Below are positions 1-7,443 of a stretch of DNA of 51,271 nucleotides, piece by piece. Source of the DNA: a virus; IMG/VR virus record IMGVR_UViG_3300017917_000927, positions 1 through 51,271 of that record, one strand, 5' to 3'. Every line of letters starts with the position of its first letter. Position 1 is the first letter of the stretch. The notes under the pieces were generated by a model. That model was not told where the DNA came from, did no database searches, and worked only from the letters and a program-made list of their open reading frames with translations. Both the position numbers and the translations under genes were made by a program.

Positions 1-80
1 GTGCTATAAAAAGAACTAATAGCGGGTAAGTATACTGCGTAATCTTTTTGTAATGGTGTTAAGTTAACTTGTCGTTTCAT
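1..80 (-). CDS. N-terminal fragment of an unknown phage protein, cut by the window edge
   Basis: An ATG at position 80 opens a frame that stays open to the left edge for 26 codons, beginning MKRQVNLTPLQKDYAVYLPA. A purine-rich GAGAGA lies a few bases upstream and could serve as ribosome binding site. The frame overlaps the 3' end of the preceding gene by 17 bases, as often happens in this compact genome. The start resembles conserved proteins I recall next to the sliding clamp in marine T4-like phages, but no function can be assigned from the fragment. Its reality rests on the uninterrupted frame, the start context and its place in the gene chain. Confidence 0.6.
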   Translation of the reverse strand, partial: MKRQVNLTPLQKDYAVYLPAISSFYS

Positions 81-435
81 AATCTCTCGCTAGTTTAGCT
101 GTAATGTTTAATTGTTGTTTTGCCTGTTCTACTTTCTCTAATGCTATTTTAACAGCCTGGTTCTTTTCTGCCAACTCTTTCCAAGCCATTTCTTCTTCAC
201 GTTTTTGTTTAGCCCAATCTAACAATGATTCAGCTTCACTATTTAGGCCTACGGTAGCATAACTCATAGAAAGTATTTGCCAAGTGGTTCCGTCCCAGAC
301 TTCCATATTTTGGTTGGTGGTGTTAAAACGTAAATTTCCAACACCTTGCGCACCAGAATAATTGTTTATGTAGTTGGAGGCGCCGCCTCCATTTACATAC
401 ATATATTTGCCTTGAGGAGAAAGGCCTTTAATCAT
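64..435 (-). CDS. Small virion-type protein with fibre-like motif and coiled coil
   Basis: 123 residues, function not recognised. The first half is rich in Gly and Asn. It contains a GNLRFNTTNQNMEVWDG-type segment, a pattern common in tail-fibre and collar proteins of marine myoviruses. The second half (about residues 65-115) is a charged helix with heptad-like spacing and is likely a coiled coil. The start codon overlaps the stop of the sliding clamp gene (TAATG), so it is translationally coupled to gp45. The structural role is inference from composition. A replication accessory role is also possible given the neighbour. Confidence 0.6.
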   Translation of the reverse strand: MIKGLSPQGKYMYVNGGGASNYINNYSGAQGVGNLRFNTTNQNMEVWDGTTWQILSMSYATVGLNSEAESLLDWAKQKREEEMAWKELAEKNQAVKIALEKVEQAKQQLNITAKLARDYETTS

Positions 436-1172
436 TAAGCTGCCTGCGCTGGAATAATGTATTTGTAAGTAGCAAGTCCGCTATCTAGAGTAATCTGAAT
501 AGCACCTTCGTTACTCAACGACATCTTAGTATTGTTTACATCTGCAATCTTAAGAATACTCAAGATTGGCAACACTGGCCAAGTCCACCCACGATCTAAT
601 TTGCCGTCTACGCCTTGTGCAAAGATAAACTCGCCGCCGTGTGTTGAAGCATCGCCAAAGATGAACTTCAAGTTACCACCGTCTGTTTTTGCTAGAAATG
701 TTGGATGCTCGTTGTTAGCACCTGCTTGGAAGTTAAAACGTTGTACTGCGGCAACACTAGGTTCAATTTCTACGTCCCACTTAACACCGCGGAACTTAAC
801 AGTCTTCATCTTTTCGTTGATAATTTCTGTGTTCATAAAGCGATAGTCGTTCTTAAAGTCGCCGCCTTTGTTTTCAAAGTGAATACCAACTGGAATAGTT
901 TCGCCGTTGCGTTCTGCTGTAGTGATGCTGATTTTTGCATCTTCTTTGTATTCGCTGCCGTCTAACAAATATTTCAATTTGTTAAGTTGTGGCATACCAA
1001 ACACACCAATCATATCTGGATATGGATTAGCAGTAGTAGCTTCCATAATAACTGAACGGTCATCAGCCATTGAGTTGATAGTTGTGCCTTGTTCTGTACC
1101 TGTAACTTTTACAGTTGTTAGAAAGCCTAGGTTTTGTGTATGTGACACGATGTCTTGTAAAATGTCTTTCAT
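435..1172 (-). CDS. 45: DNA polymerase sliding clamp (T4 gp45-like)
   Basis: 245 residues, close to the 228 of T4 gp45. The family forms a trimeric ring that tethers gp43 to DNA and, in T4, also activates late transcription. Visible features are an N-terminal amphipathic segment (MKDILQDIVSHTQN), a central run of beta-strand-like segments, and the C-terminal half with the ILSILKIADVNNTKMSLSNE pattern I recall from cyanophage clamps. It lies directly downstream of gp43 with a 59-base gap. The ATG is preceded by CGGAG and, 28 bases upstream, by a CCTAAATA late-promoter-like motif. Assignment is by family pattern and synteny with gp43. Confidence 0.85.
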   Translation of the reverse strand: MKDILQDIVSHTQNLGFLTTVKVTGTEQGTTINSMADDRSVIMEATTANPYPDMIGVFGMPQLNKLKYLLDGSEYKEDAKISITTAERNGETIPVGIHFENKGGDFKNDYRFMNTEIINEKMKTVKFRGVKWDVEIEPSVAAVQRFNFQAGANNEHPTFLAKTDGGNLKFIFGDASTHGGEFIFAQGVDGKLDRGWTWPVLPILSILKIADVNNTKMSLSNEGAIQITLDSGLATYKYIIPAQAA

Positions 1173-1199
1173 TTAGATTTCTCCGGTTATATTAAATTA

Positions 1200-1207
1200 T
1201 ATTTAGG
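1200..1207 (-). promoter_or_regulatory. Late-promoter-like CCTAAATA upstream of gp45
   Basis: Reads CCTAAATA on the minus strand, 27 bases before the gp45 start, with a ribosome binding site in between. It matches the NNTAAATA pattern seen before many genes in this window. T4 and cyanophage late promoters are (T/N)ATAAATA. The motif is short and the DNA AT-rich, so a chance match is possible. Confidence 0.4.
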
Positions 1208-1231
1208 TTTATGGTAAAAAGCAACCGCAAT

Positions 1232-3901
1232 TTACTCAAAGTCAAACAGTTTGTTGAATGTATTATCACTGCGGGTTGAACTGATGTCCCATTCCAAAAC
1301 ACCAATTAAGTTTTCTAATTTTTCATCGATAACAGCATTTTCCATTTCAGCATCATTAAAAGGAAGATCCTTAAACCATTGTGGTAAACGTAATTCATCT
1401 ACTGGATAAGCTACAGAAGTATAGCCCATTGGATTATCTTTGACTTTGCAAACAATAACTTTTGCTCCGTCTGTAATTGCCATTGAATACTTGTCATCCA
1501 TCATACGCTTTAAAGTGTTCCAGTTAAGACTTGCACGAACGTGTCCGGGCATATTAGTCTTGCCTGCTTTCTTTTCTTTAGCCTGATACTCAGTGATGTT
1601 GTTAGCACGTTTGGGCGATCCTTTCTCCCAACCCGGACGTGTCTTAAACTCAGTACGGAAGTTAGTGATATATTCCAGCACTTCTTCTTTTTCAGCACCA
1701 TTCAGTACTCTAGTCAATACTTCGCTTAAGAAGTCTTGAATGACCACAGGAGTATCTGACCGTTTTAGGTCAAGTCCCATAGCTTTGATTTTTCCTGGCT
1801 TACCATCAACATCGGCACGTTTTCCTTCTTTGTCGTAGTAGAGGACTGCGTATCGTTTCTTGGTGATGAATAGTCCTTTGGAAGCAACAATCTCGCGACC
1901 TGCTTTGATGACGTCACCTCTGGTTTTCGGGCAGTGGAAAGAATCTTGCATAAACTTGACGAACGTACCATTTACTGTTTCTCCTATTGTATCATATAAC
2001 TCAACTACGTTTTCTTTAGACCAAGGAATAATACCTTTTTCTATATCTTTCTTTAGAGTACTATAAGCTGAAAAATAACAAGAGTCTGTGTCACCGTAGA
2101 TAACTGCTTTACCTACGTGATCATATTCACCTGTGATAATTTCGTTTACTTTAGCTGCCATATGTTTAGCAACTTGACGTCCAGTAAGTGTAGTTGATTG
2201 CCCAATTCTGTTATCAAAGAATCTACAGCCTGGGTTCAAAATAGCACCATACAAACTGTTAAGGTTAATCTTCTTAACTAACTGACGTTTGTCCCAGTAT
2301 TCTTCTTCAATCTTATTACCCGCAGCAATACATTCTTTTAGTTTGGCCTGCATCTCTTTACGTTCGGCATACCAACGTTTTAGTAGTCCTGGAATGATAC
2401 CTTCACGTTCGTATGTAAAGATAGTACCATTAGCACTGATCATCCAAGGCTGATTACTTTCAAAAATTAAATCATAGATCTGTGCAGCACTTAGCGTATC
2501 GCTGCCACCACCTTCCCAATCGATGGTAATTTCTCTACCTACTTCTCGATCCATTACACTAGTATATTCTAAACTACCAAAGATACCTTCCCAAGCACCA
2601 GCAAAGCTACTGCCTTTTGCCATCTTTTCTTCAATAAAGGCTTTAGTACCATCTGGACGTAATTGACCAACAATAGTTTCGGGTCCCATATTCAACGCAC
2701 GAATCGCACTTGGATACAGTGAGTTAATATCTAGTGAACCAATCCACTCGTGAATACCTTTCTTAGGAAACGCAACATACGCACCTGCTGCCGCAGTACT
2801 TTCATTAGGATCACGTTGCTGACGATTAGGTACAATCATTCCACGCTTGTGTGCTTCGTTAATAATAGCCTGTTCAGTCACAGCCACAGCACCCATTGTG
2901 GTTTGTAGCAATACGGTACACTCGTGTGCCAGTGTGTTAGCAAGATCCATAAACTTTAATTTCTTGTCTAGGTCATCTAATAGTTGACAGTCTTGTCTAT
3001 TGTATTCAATAAACTTTTTAAAGTCATTGTTATAAAGTTGATCTAAAGTACCTTCATATTGTGTTTTAGTTTTACCAAGCTCGTATTCGGCAATAGCATC
3101 TAAACGATACGTGTGACGTTCTTCGTATGTGTACTTACGATACAATTCAAGACTGTCAAGATGCACACGACCAATGAAGTCATAGGTAATTGCAGTTTTG
3201 CCATATTTTTCATATTCTCGTTTTTTAGGAATTTGATTCCATAAACAGAATCTACGAGTATCTTCTTTTGATAGAACTTTAGTAACGCGGTTAACAGTAT
3301 ATGGAATATCAAAGCCTTCACTGTTCCAGCCACTTAATACGTCAGCATCTTGAATTAGATCTAAGAACGTGTCTAACATATCTGCTTCGTTGTCAAACAA
3401 CATAGTGTTTGGAAATTCTTCAACCATTCGTTTAGCTTCATCCATACTAATTGTCTTAGGAGGAATAGCTAAACATACCATTGTTTCCATCCACTGTAGA
3501 TAAACAGCAATAGCAGTAATAGGCATAAATGCATCTTCTGGCGATGCATATCCACGTTCTGGATCAAAGTCTACCTCAATGTCAAACCACGCCACATTTA
3601 ATTTTGGCGCATCAGCATTTAGATAGTGGTCTTCTAGACAGCGATAAATTGGATTAATATCGCTTTCAAACAGTTTTTTGTTGGAATGTATCGCAAGTTC
3701 TTTGCGAAGTTCTTTTACGTTCTTACACGTGACACGAGTTAAAGGTTCACCTTTAATCGATTGAAATTTACCCTTAGGGTCTTGATAATAAAATAGATGT
3801 TTAGCAGGATAATCTTTATAATGTCTTTGACCTTTGTCATCTCGTTCGACAACATTGATCACATCCTGCTCTCTATCATAGAAAGCGTCTACGTAACTCA
3901 A
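1232..3901 (-). CDS. 43: Family B replicative DNA polymerase (T4 gp43-like), TTG start
   Basis: 889 residues, full length for the family. It replicates phage DNA and proofreads. The exonuclease domain shows Exo I DIEVD (107-111), Exo II around DVLSGWNSEGFDIPY (187-201) and Exo III YNRQD (300-304). The polymerase domain shows motif A DINSLYP (391-397), motif B KKINLNSLYG (543-552) and motif C YGDTDS (602-607). All catalytic acids are present. The start is TTG at 3901. An in-frame TAG lies four codons upstream, AGGAG is 6 bases away, and the resulting N-terminus MSYVDAFYDR matches remembered cyanophage gp43 starts. A TATAAATA motif lies about 75 bases upstream. gp45 follows downstream, as in other T4-like replication clusters. 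Confidence 0.97.
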   Translation of the reverse strand: MSYVDAFYDREQDVINVVERDDKGQRHYKDYPAKHLFYYQDPKGKFQSIKGEPLTRVTCKNVKELRKELAIHSNKKLFESDINPIYRCLEDHYLNADAPKLNVAWFDIEVDFDPERGYASPEDAFMPITAIAVYLQWMETMVCLAIPPKTISMDEAKRMVEEFPNTMLFDNEADMLDTFLDLIQDADVLSGWNSEGFDIPYTVNRVTKVLSKEDTRRFCLWNQIPKKREYEKYGKTAITYDFIGRVHLDSLELYRKYTYEERHTYRLDAIAEYELGKTKTQYEGTLDQLYNNDFKKFIEYNRQDCQLLDDLDKKLKFMDLANTLAHECTVLLQTTMGAVAVTEQAIINEAHKRGMIVPNRQQRDPNESTAAAGAYVAFPKKGIHEWIGSLDINSLYPSAIRALNMGPETIVGQLRPDGTKAFIEEKMAKGSSFAGAWEGIFGSLEYTSVMDREVGREITIDWEGGGSDTLSAAQIYDLIFESNQPWMISANGTIFTYEREGIIPGLLKRWYAERKEMQAKLKECIAAGNKIEEEYWDKRQLVKKINLNSLYGAILNPGCRFFDNRIGQSTTLTGRQVAKHMAAKVNEIITGEYDHVGKAVIYGDTDSCYFSAYSTLKKDIEKGIIPWSKENVVELYDTIGETVNGTFVKFMQDSFHCPKTRGDVIKAGREIVASKGLFITKKRYAVLYYDKEGKRADVDGKPGKIKAMGLDLKRSDTPVVIQDFLSEVLTRVLNGAEKEEVLEYITNFRTEFKTRPGWEKGSPKRANNITEYQAKEKKAGKTNMPGHVRASLNWNTLKRMMDDKYSMAITDGAKVIVCKVKDNPMGYTSVAYPVDELRLPQWFKDLPFNDAEMENAVIDEKLENLIGVLEWDISSTRSDNTFNKLFDFE

Positions 3902-3974
3902 ATTTTTCTCCTATGTCATTTGCGGCTGACAAATACCTAAAATGCGGATTATGGCCTCGCCTACCATCTAACAA

Positions 3975-3982
3975 TATTTATA
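3975..3982 (-). promoter_or_regulatory. Consensus T4 late promoter TATAAATA before gp43
   Basis: An exact TATAAATA on the minus strand that overlaps the stop codon of the small membrane gene and leaves a leader of about 70 bases before gp43. It is the only exact T4-consensus copy I found next to a gene start. A late promoter before a replication gene would be unusual, so it could be coincidental. Confidence 0.4.
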
Positions 3983-4271
3983 ACATTCTAATAAGGCCAA
4001 CTGTATCTATGGTAGTAAGCAAGATGTAGTTAGCCAACATCCCAAACGATTTCCTAGTATAAGCAGCCCAACCATACATAGCGCAACCAGCAATCCAAAT
4101 AGGATAGAGTACAAGTAATGGAGGGTTTGGGACAGTGATGGCCATAACAAAGCTACAACCAATACTGATAGCCCAAGCGAACAGCTCAATAATAAACCGA
4201 AAAGGATGACTGTTCCAATCATCTCTTATCCATTCGATAGTTCCGCCAAATACATTTGATAGAAAGTTCAT
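3978..4271 (-). CDS. Small multi-pass membrane protein
   Basis: 97 residues. A soluble N-terminus of about 25 residues is followed by two hydrophobic segments (about residues 29-48 and 52-70) and a weaker one near the C-terminus (about 78-94), so two to three membrane passes in the host inner membrane are likely. Similar short membrane proteins sit beside gp43 in marine T4-like phages as I recall, but no function is known. Its start overlaps the stop of dsbA (ATGA), so it is coupled to that gene. The transport topology resembles small vitamin-permease fragments, but I see no diagnostic residues. Confidence 0.65.
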   Translation of the reverse strand: MNFLSNVFGGTIEWIRDDWNSHPFRFIIELFAWAISIGCSFVMAITVPNPPLLVLYPIWIAGCAMYGWAAYTRKSFGMLANYILLTTIDTVGLIRML

Positions 4272-4528
4272 TCTGGAATACGTTTAGTGATGCCAAGAAT
4301 ACCTTCAATCTCTTCCCACTCTTCTTCGTGTGATTTCCAGTTATCTTTGTGTGCAATTTTAATTGCTTTATTAATAATACTTGGTTTAATTTGTAGTTCT
4401 TCTGCAACTGCTTTAACAGTTTCTTTAAGACCTTCGTTTAGATCTTCTACTTCGCGTAGTACATTTGAACCTTCGTTGATAAGACGCTCAAGTTTTGCTT
4501 TTTCTTCCGGACCGTACATTCTAGCCAT
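4268..4528 (-). CDS. dsbA: DsbA-like double-stranded DNA-binding transcription factor
   Basis: 86 residues, against 89 for T4 DsbA, which binds duplex DNA near late promoters. The protein is all helical and charged. The C-terminal part with IAHKDNWKSHEEEWEEIE aligns by eye with the LYHKDNRDVFEAETEEV region of T4 DsbA, and the preceding ELQIKPSIINKAI resembles its helix-turn-helix-like segment. The ATG is preceded by AGGAGA. Transcription probably begins at a sigma70-type promoter 21 bases upstream that is fused to a terminator. The membrane protein gene overlaps its 3' end. The identification is by remembered similarity, not a search. Confidence 0.75.
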   Translation of the reverse strand: MARMYGPEEKAKLERLINEGSNVLREVEDLNEGLKETVKAVAEELQIKPSIINKAIKIAHKDNWKSHEEEWEEIEGILGITKRIPE

Positions 4529-4549
4529 TGTGTTTTCTCCTATACGACT

Positions 4550-4578
4550 ATTATATAGTCAATAAAAAAGCCAGTCAA
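4550..4578 (-). promoter_or_regulatory. Sigma70-type promoter for dsbA, overlapping a terminator
   Basis: On the minus strand: -35 TTGACT (4578-4573), 17-base spacer, -10 TATAAT (4555-4550). The -35 box lies at the loop and 3' arm of the terminator hairpin of the upstream gene. The expected +1 is about 15 bases before the dsbA ATG, leaving room for the AGGAGA site. Confidence 0.75.
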
Positions 4579-4594
4579 CAAATGACTGGCTTTT
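4566..4594 (-). terminator. Rho-independent terminator of the 4613-5428 gene
   Basis: A perfect 12-bp stem (4566-4577 with 4583-4594) and a 5-base loop. A T-rich run follows in the minus direction. It starts 18 bases after the stop of the 4613-5428 gene. Confidence 0.85.
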
Positions 4595-4612
4595 CTTTAC
4601 CGTTTGGTAAAA

Positions 4613-5428
4613 TTACTTTTGGTCTTCGCTTAGTACGTCGTACATTTCAAATGCACCGCCCATACGCTCATAAACCAAACCTGCATAAACTTCTTGTTTG
4701 GTAGACTCAGTAAACTTAGCTGATGCAACACGTTGAGCCCAAGCAAACAATTCTTTGTCTGTTGGATCAATTTGTTGTTGACCGCCACTTTCTTGAACTA
4801 GCTGGATCATTTGTTTGAAAGTTAATTTCTGTTCAACTGATTCTTTAACTGGACGCTTTTTACCTTTTGGCATCATAGCACTTTCGTTCTTCTTGCCAAA
4901 ATATTTTTCTTGTTTGGCTGACATACCTTTCTTGCCATCTTTCTTGTCACTACCTTTGTCAGCAGCAGCTTTTTTCATTGGCTCTTTCTTGTCACCGTCT
5001 TTATCAATATCTAAGAAATCTGGTTTAGCAGCTTCTACCATTTTAGAAAACTTAGCTTTGAATGCTTCTGAATCGATAGATTCTTTTTTAGCTTTCTTTT
5101 TAGACTTTGGTGCATCTTCATCATCGTCTGCCTTTTCTTCACTACCACCGTAGGCCTTATTGCTTTTGTGAACAATACCTGTTTTAGTTTTTTCAACAGT
5201 ACCTGTAGCAATGTTTTTCTTATCGCCAACTTTCATTTCTTCTTTTACTTCTTCTTCTTTTTCTTCAGCTTTTTTCTTAGCTTCAGCAACATATGAAGAA
5301 GTGCCTGCTAGTACACGTAGTTGTGCATCTTCGTTGAGTTGTACGGCCTGCGGTAAAACCGGAGCCTTAGGAGTTTCAATGGAATCATCCATCGAACTAA
5401 TTTTATTAATAAGTGATTTGAAATCCAT
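4613..5428 (-). CDS. Highly charged Lys/Glu-rich protein with a DxDxDG motif, probably capsid-core or scaffold-like
   Basis: 271 residues, function not recognised. The middle (about 50-190) is extremely rich in Lys, Glu and Asp and looks disordered, with alternating acidic and basic blocks. A DIDKDGDKKE segment near residue 140 fits the DxDxDG pattern of calcium-binding loops. The C-terminal 70 residues look folded. Several I/L-x-E sites such as LVQE-S could be cut by a T4 gp21-type prohead protease. Two in-frame ATGs compete (5434, 5428). I chose 5428 because AAGGA is then correctly spaced. The gene is followed by a strong terminator. A capsid-core role is inferred from composition and from neighbours with leader-like N-termini. 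Confidence 0.65.
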   Translation of the reverse strand: MDFKSLINKISSMDDSIETPKAPVLPQAVQLNEDAQLRVLAGTSSYVAEAKKKAEEKEEEVKEEMKVGDKKNIATGTVEKTKTGIVHKSNKAYGGSEEKADDDEDAPKSKKKAKKESIDSEAFKAKFSKMVEAAKPDFLDIDKDGDKKEPMKKAAADKGSDKKDGKKGMSAKQEKYFGKKNESAMMPKGKKRPVKESVEQKLTFKQMIQLVQESGGQQQIDPTDKELFAWAQRVASAKFTESTKQEVYAGLVYERMGGAFEMYDVLSEDQK

Positions 5429-5430
5429 TT

Positions 5431-5742
5431 TCATCTTCCTTGATATTTTTTCTGTAACCATTGCTCGACGAGCTCAGTTTTAACTTGATGTTGTACTGAC
5501 TCTTCAAAATCTCTAGGACCTTGTTCAATTTGTCCTGCTGCAATCTTTTCATATTCAAGATAATGATACACACTTGAAATATAATCAGAAGCTTTGGTAA
5601 TTTTAGCTTGGACCCATCCGTCCAATTCTTCGCCTTCTTCGATCATCTTAAACAGTTTAGCAGAATATTGAGCTAACTTATAAAGGTCAGCTTTTGCCAT
5701 TTTTGCTTCGTGATCGTCAGGTTGTTGCTTTTCTAAGTCCAT
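5431..5742 (-). CDS. Conserved T4-like phage protein of unknown function
   Basis: 103 residues, all-helical and acidic to neutral, with the core ADLYKLAQYSAKLFKMIEEG followed by WVQAKITKASDYISSVYHYLEYE. I recall this core in several cyanophage and pelagiphage proteins, none with a known role. The ATG at 5742 is chosen over an upstream alternative because the family begins shortly before the MAKADLYKL core. The stop codon lies two bases before the next gene's start, so the two are likely co-translated. A GATAAATA motif sits only 4 bases upstream of the ATG. No membrane or signal segment is visible. Confidence 0.7.
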   Translation of the reverse strand: MDLEKQQPDDHEAKMAKADLYKLAQYSAKLFKMIEEGEELDGWVQAKITKASDYISSVYHYLEYEKIAAGQIEQGPRDFEESVQHQVKTELVEQWLQKKYQGR

Positions 5743-5746
5743 ATTA

Positions 5747-5754
5747 TATTTATC
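5747..5754 (-). promoter_or_regulatory. Late-promoter-like GATAAATA directly before an ATG
   Basis: GATAAATA on the minus strand ends 4 bases before the ATG at 5742 and overlaps the end of the upstream gene. If active, it would give an essentially leaderless message. Chance occurrence in AT-rich DNA cannot be excluded. Confidence 0.3.
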
Positions 5755-6010
5755 TTTTAATAGCAGAGCCACCACCAAACAAGCTAGACTTCATATCTAG
5801 TGCGTTTGCGGCTGTACCATCCTTCTTTTTAGGCTGTACAACTTTAGGTTGAGGGGGTGCTTTTGTGCCGCTGCCGGTTTCTGGGCTTCCTGTATAGCTC
5901 TTTTTACCACGAGCTTTACCTGGGCTCAGATGCGGAGCATCTACAGTGGCTATATTTCCTGCGGAAGTTGCACCTGCGGTAGCCGATTCTAATATATCAC
6001 GTATTTTCAT
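5750..6010 (-). CDS. Small basic protein with a capsid-targeting-like N-terminus
   Basis: 86 residues. It starts MKIRDILESATAG, which resembles the T4 internal-protein leader: a short amphipathic start followed by an I/L-x-E site (ILE before Ser) that a gp21-type protease could cut. The rest is Gly, Ser, Pro and Lys-rich, probably disordered, and ends in a GGGSAIKR tail. No enzymatic motif is seen. The gene sits in a run of similar small genes. An AATAAATA motif lies 7 bases upstream of the start, with no clear ribosome binding site in that interval. The leader assignment is inference. Confidence 0.6.
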   Translation of the reverse strand: MKIRDILESATAGATSAGNIATVDAPHLSPGKARGKKSYTGSPETGSGTKAPPQPKVVQPKKKDGTAANALDMKSSLFGGGSAIKR

Positions 6011-6016
6011 AATATA

Positions 6017-6544
6017 TTATTTATTCCTGCCCGATTTCATATTAGCACACCAATGGGCCATACGTGCTTTTTCACCCGATGAATTTTTAGCAGTTTTGCG
6101 TAAACTTGAAACACTGGCTTTACAATTTACTCCGCTACGTTTGGCAAGTCCTTTGCGTCCAGGTTTCTTTCCATCAGCGAAATTTTCTACATTATAAGTA
6201 GGATCTGTTTTTTGACGTTTCATATTTTTAGGCTGGTTAGGATCAACAGGATCAATGTCGGTTGTTGTTAGACCTGTTTTTTGTAACGCCTTGATATATT
6301 CGTGTTCTTCTTCTTCGCTACCGAAAGATAAAATAGTACTAGGAGGTCCCTTACCAAAATCGTGTTTGCCAAGGCCTTTTAGATCACTAATGTGCTGGCC
6401 TAATTTATACCAATCGTATACGTCGGATACATCAACTTTTACCGTACCCTTAGGCATTGTGGGCTTAGTTTCAGGACCTTGTGGTTTTTCGTTGGGGTGC
6501 TGATCCTCAACTTTCTTTTTTACAATAAATTCTTTTGCTCTCAT
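6017..6544 (-). CDS. Unknown protein with MRAKEF leader and conserved Cys/His C-terminal module
   Basis: 175 residues, function unknown. It begins MRAKEFIVKKK, one of three genes here that share the M(R/K)A(K/S)EF start. A central globular region (about 35-95) carries the DVYDWYKLGQHISDLKG segment. The C-terminal module of about 45 residues (GLAKRSGVNCKASVSSLRK, then SSGEKARMAHWCANMKSG) is basic with two Cys and one His. I recall it recurring in marine T4-like phage proteins of no known role, and nucleic-acid binding is a guess. The start overlaps the preceding stop (ATGA). Confidence 0.65.
   Translation of the reverse strand: MRAKEFIVKKKVEDQHPNEKPQGPETKPTMPKGTVKVDVSDVYDWYKLGQHISDLKGLGKHDFGKGPPSTILSFGSEEEEHEYIKALQKTGLTTTDIDPVDPNQPKNMKRQKTDPTYNVENFADGKKPGRKGLAKRSGVNCKASVSSLRKTAKNSSGEKARMAHWCANMKSGRNK
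6018..6025 (-). promoter_or_regulatory. Late-promoter-like AATAAATA before the 5750-6010 gene
   Basis: AATAAATA on the minus strand overlaps the stop codon of the upstream gene and lies 7 bases before the ATG at 6010. A late transcript starting here would have almost no leader. Confidence 0.3.
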
Positions 6545-7443
6545 TTCATTGCCACTTTATAATCTTGAAACTTTTCTTTTCTATCAGGCAAACCTTTTAA
6601 ACCTGAGTTGATTGGTTTAGTAGCAGCTCTGGTATTACTAAAGTCATCTACTTTAGGTTGTACACGATTCTGCCAAAACCATACAGCAACTTTAGCAGCC
6701 ACTTCTGGTTTTTCTACAAGTTCTGGTTTATTAACAAGATCTAAACCTAGTGCGTTTCCTGCTTGTTTATAATTGTATTTTCCAGTAAGCTGTATATAAC
6801 CTCTACCCTTAAATCTTTCTCCGTCACCAGGACGATCGTTTCCTAATGTAACTGCTTTGGGATTAAAGTTTTTTGGTTTTTTAGTTTTAGAATCAATAAT
6901 AGTCTTACCAGTCTTTTTATCTTTAGCAAACTTAGGTTCATATTTTTTAAAATAGTTTGAACCACCGTACTCAACCATCGACTTAAAGTTGTGTGATTCG
7001 TGTGCTGTTTGTGCTAGAAATTGTGCCAGTTCTTCGCCTTTAATGCCAGCGGCAACTGCGGCTTGTGTTAAAAACTTTTCGTGTGGACTACCAGATACTA
7101 AATGTTTAGGAACTGCATCTTTGGCAATTGTGTCAACACCTTTTTTAAAGTCGTTTTTTTGATCAACTTTAGCAACTATTGAGGTTGGTTCTTTTTCTGC
7201 TTGACTTGATTTATATGCATCGTATGCAGAATTTCCTGCACCTAATGCAGCAGCACCTAGTGTTCCTGCTGCTACCCAGTCTTTCCAACCTTCGCCAACC
7301 GCCCCTCCGACTCCTGTCCCGCCATCGCCACTGTAGCCTGTAGCAAACCCGTAACCGCCGTAGGGTCCTGGCCCGTAGGCAGCCCAGCGTGGTTTACGCT
7401 TACGCTTTTTCTTTTCTACAATGGTAAATTCGCTAGCTCTCAT
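6541..7443 (-). CDS. GH19-family lysozyme/chitinase domain with capsid-targeting-like leader
   Basis: 300 residues. The N-terminus [17 protein letters not shown] resembles an internal-protein leader with an IVE cleavage site, followed by a Gly/Tyr-rich stretch (20-50) and a mildly hydrophobic Ala/Gly-rich helix (52-72). The C-terminal part (about 115-300) is a glycoside hydrolase family 19 domain: a catalytic Glu in TAHESHNF (Glu149) and the substrate-cleft GRGYIQLTGKYNY (214-226). It should cleave peptidoglycan. A separate endolysin lies at 16.8-17.4 kb, so this copy is more likely carried in the virion and used at entry. That role is inference from the leader and the neighbours. It is coupled by ATGA overlaps on both sides. 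Confidence 0.85.
   Translation of the reverse strand: MRASEFTIVEKKKRKRKPRWAAYGPGPYGGYGFATGYSGDGGTGVGGAVGEGWKDWVAAGTLGAAALGAGNSAYDAYKSSQAEKEPTSIVAKVDQKNDFKKGVDTIAKDAVPKHLVSGSPHEKFLTQAAVAAGIKGEELAQFLAQTAHESHNFKSMVEYGGSNYFKKYEPKFAKDKKTGKTIIDSKTKKPKNFNPKAVTLGNDRPGDGERFKGRGYIQLTGKYNYKQAGNALGLDLVNKPELVEKPEVAAKVAVWFWQNRVQPKVDDFSNTRAATKPINSGLKGLPDRKEKFQDYKVAMK

Noticed and set aside
532-1176. Three plus-strand frames opposite gp45
   Set aside because: They run antisense to a well-supported gp45 gene, have no ribosome binding sites and no recognisable motifs. They are shadow frames of the real gene.
3917-3934. Hairpin ATTTG/CAAAT in the gp43 leader as a counterpart of the T4 gp43 translational operator
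   Set aside because: Only five A/T-rich pairs, and it does not cover the ribosome binding site as in T4. Not enough to claim an operator.
3902-3977. A 76-base gap of tRNA size before gp43
   Set aside because: No T-loop GGTTCGAATCC-like block and no cloverleaf could be drawn on either strand.
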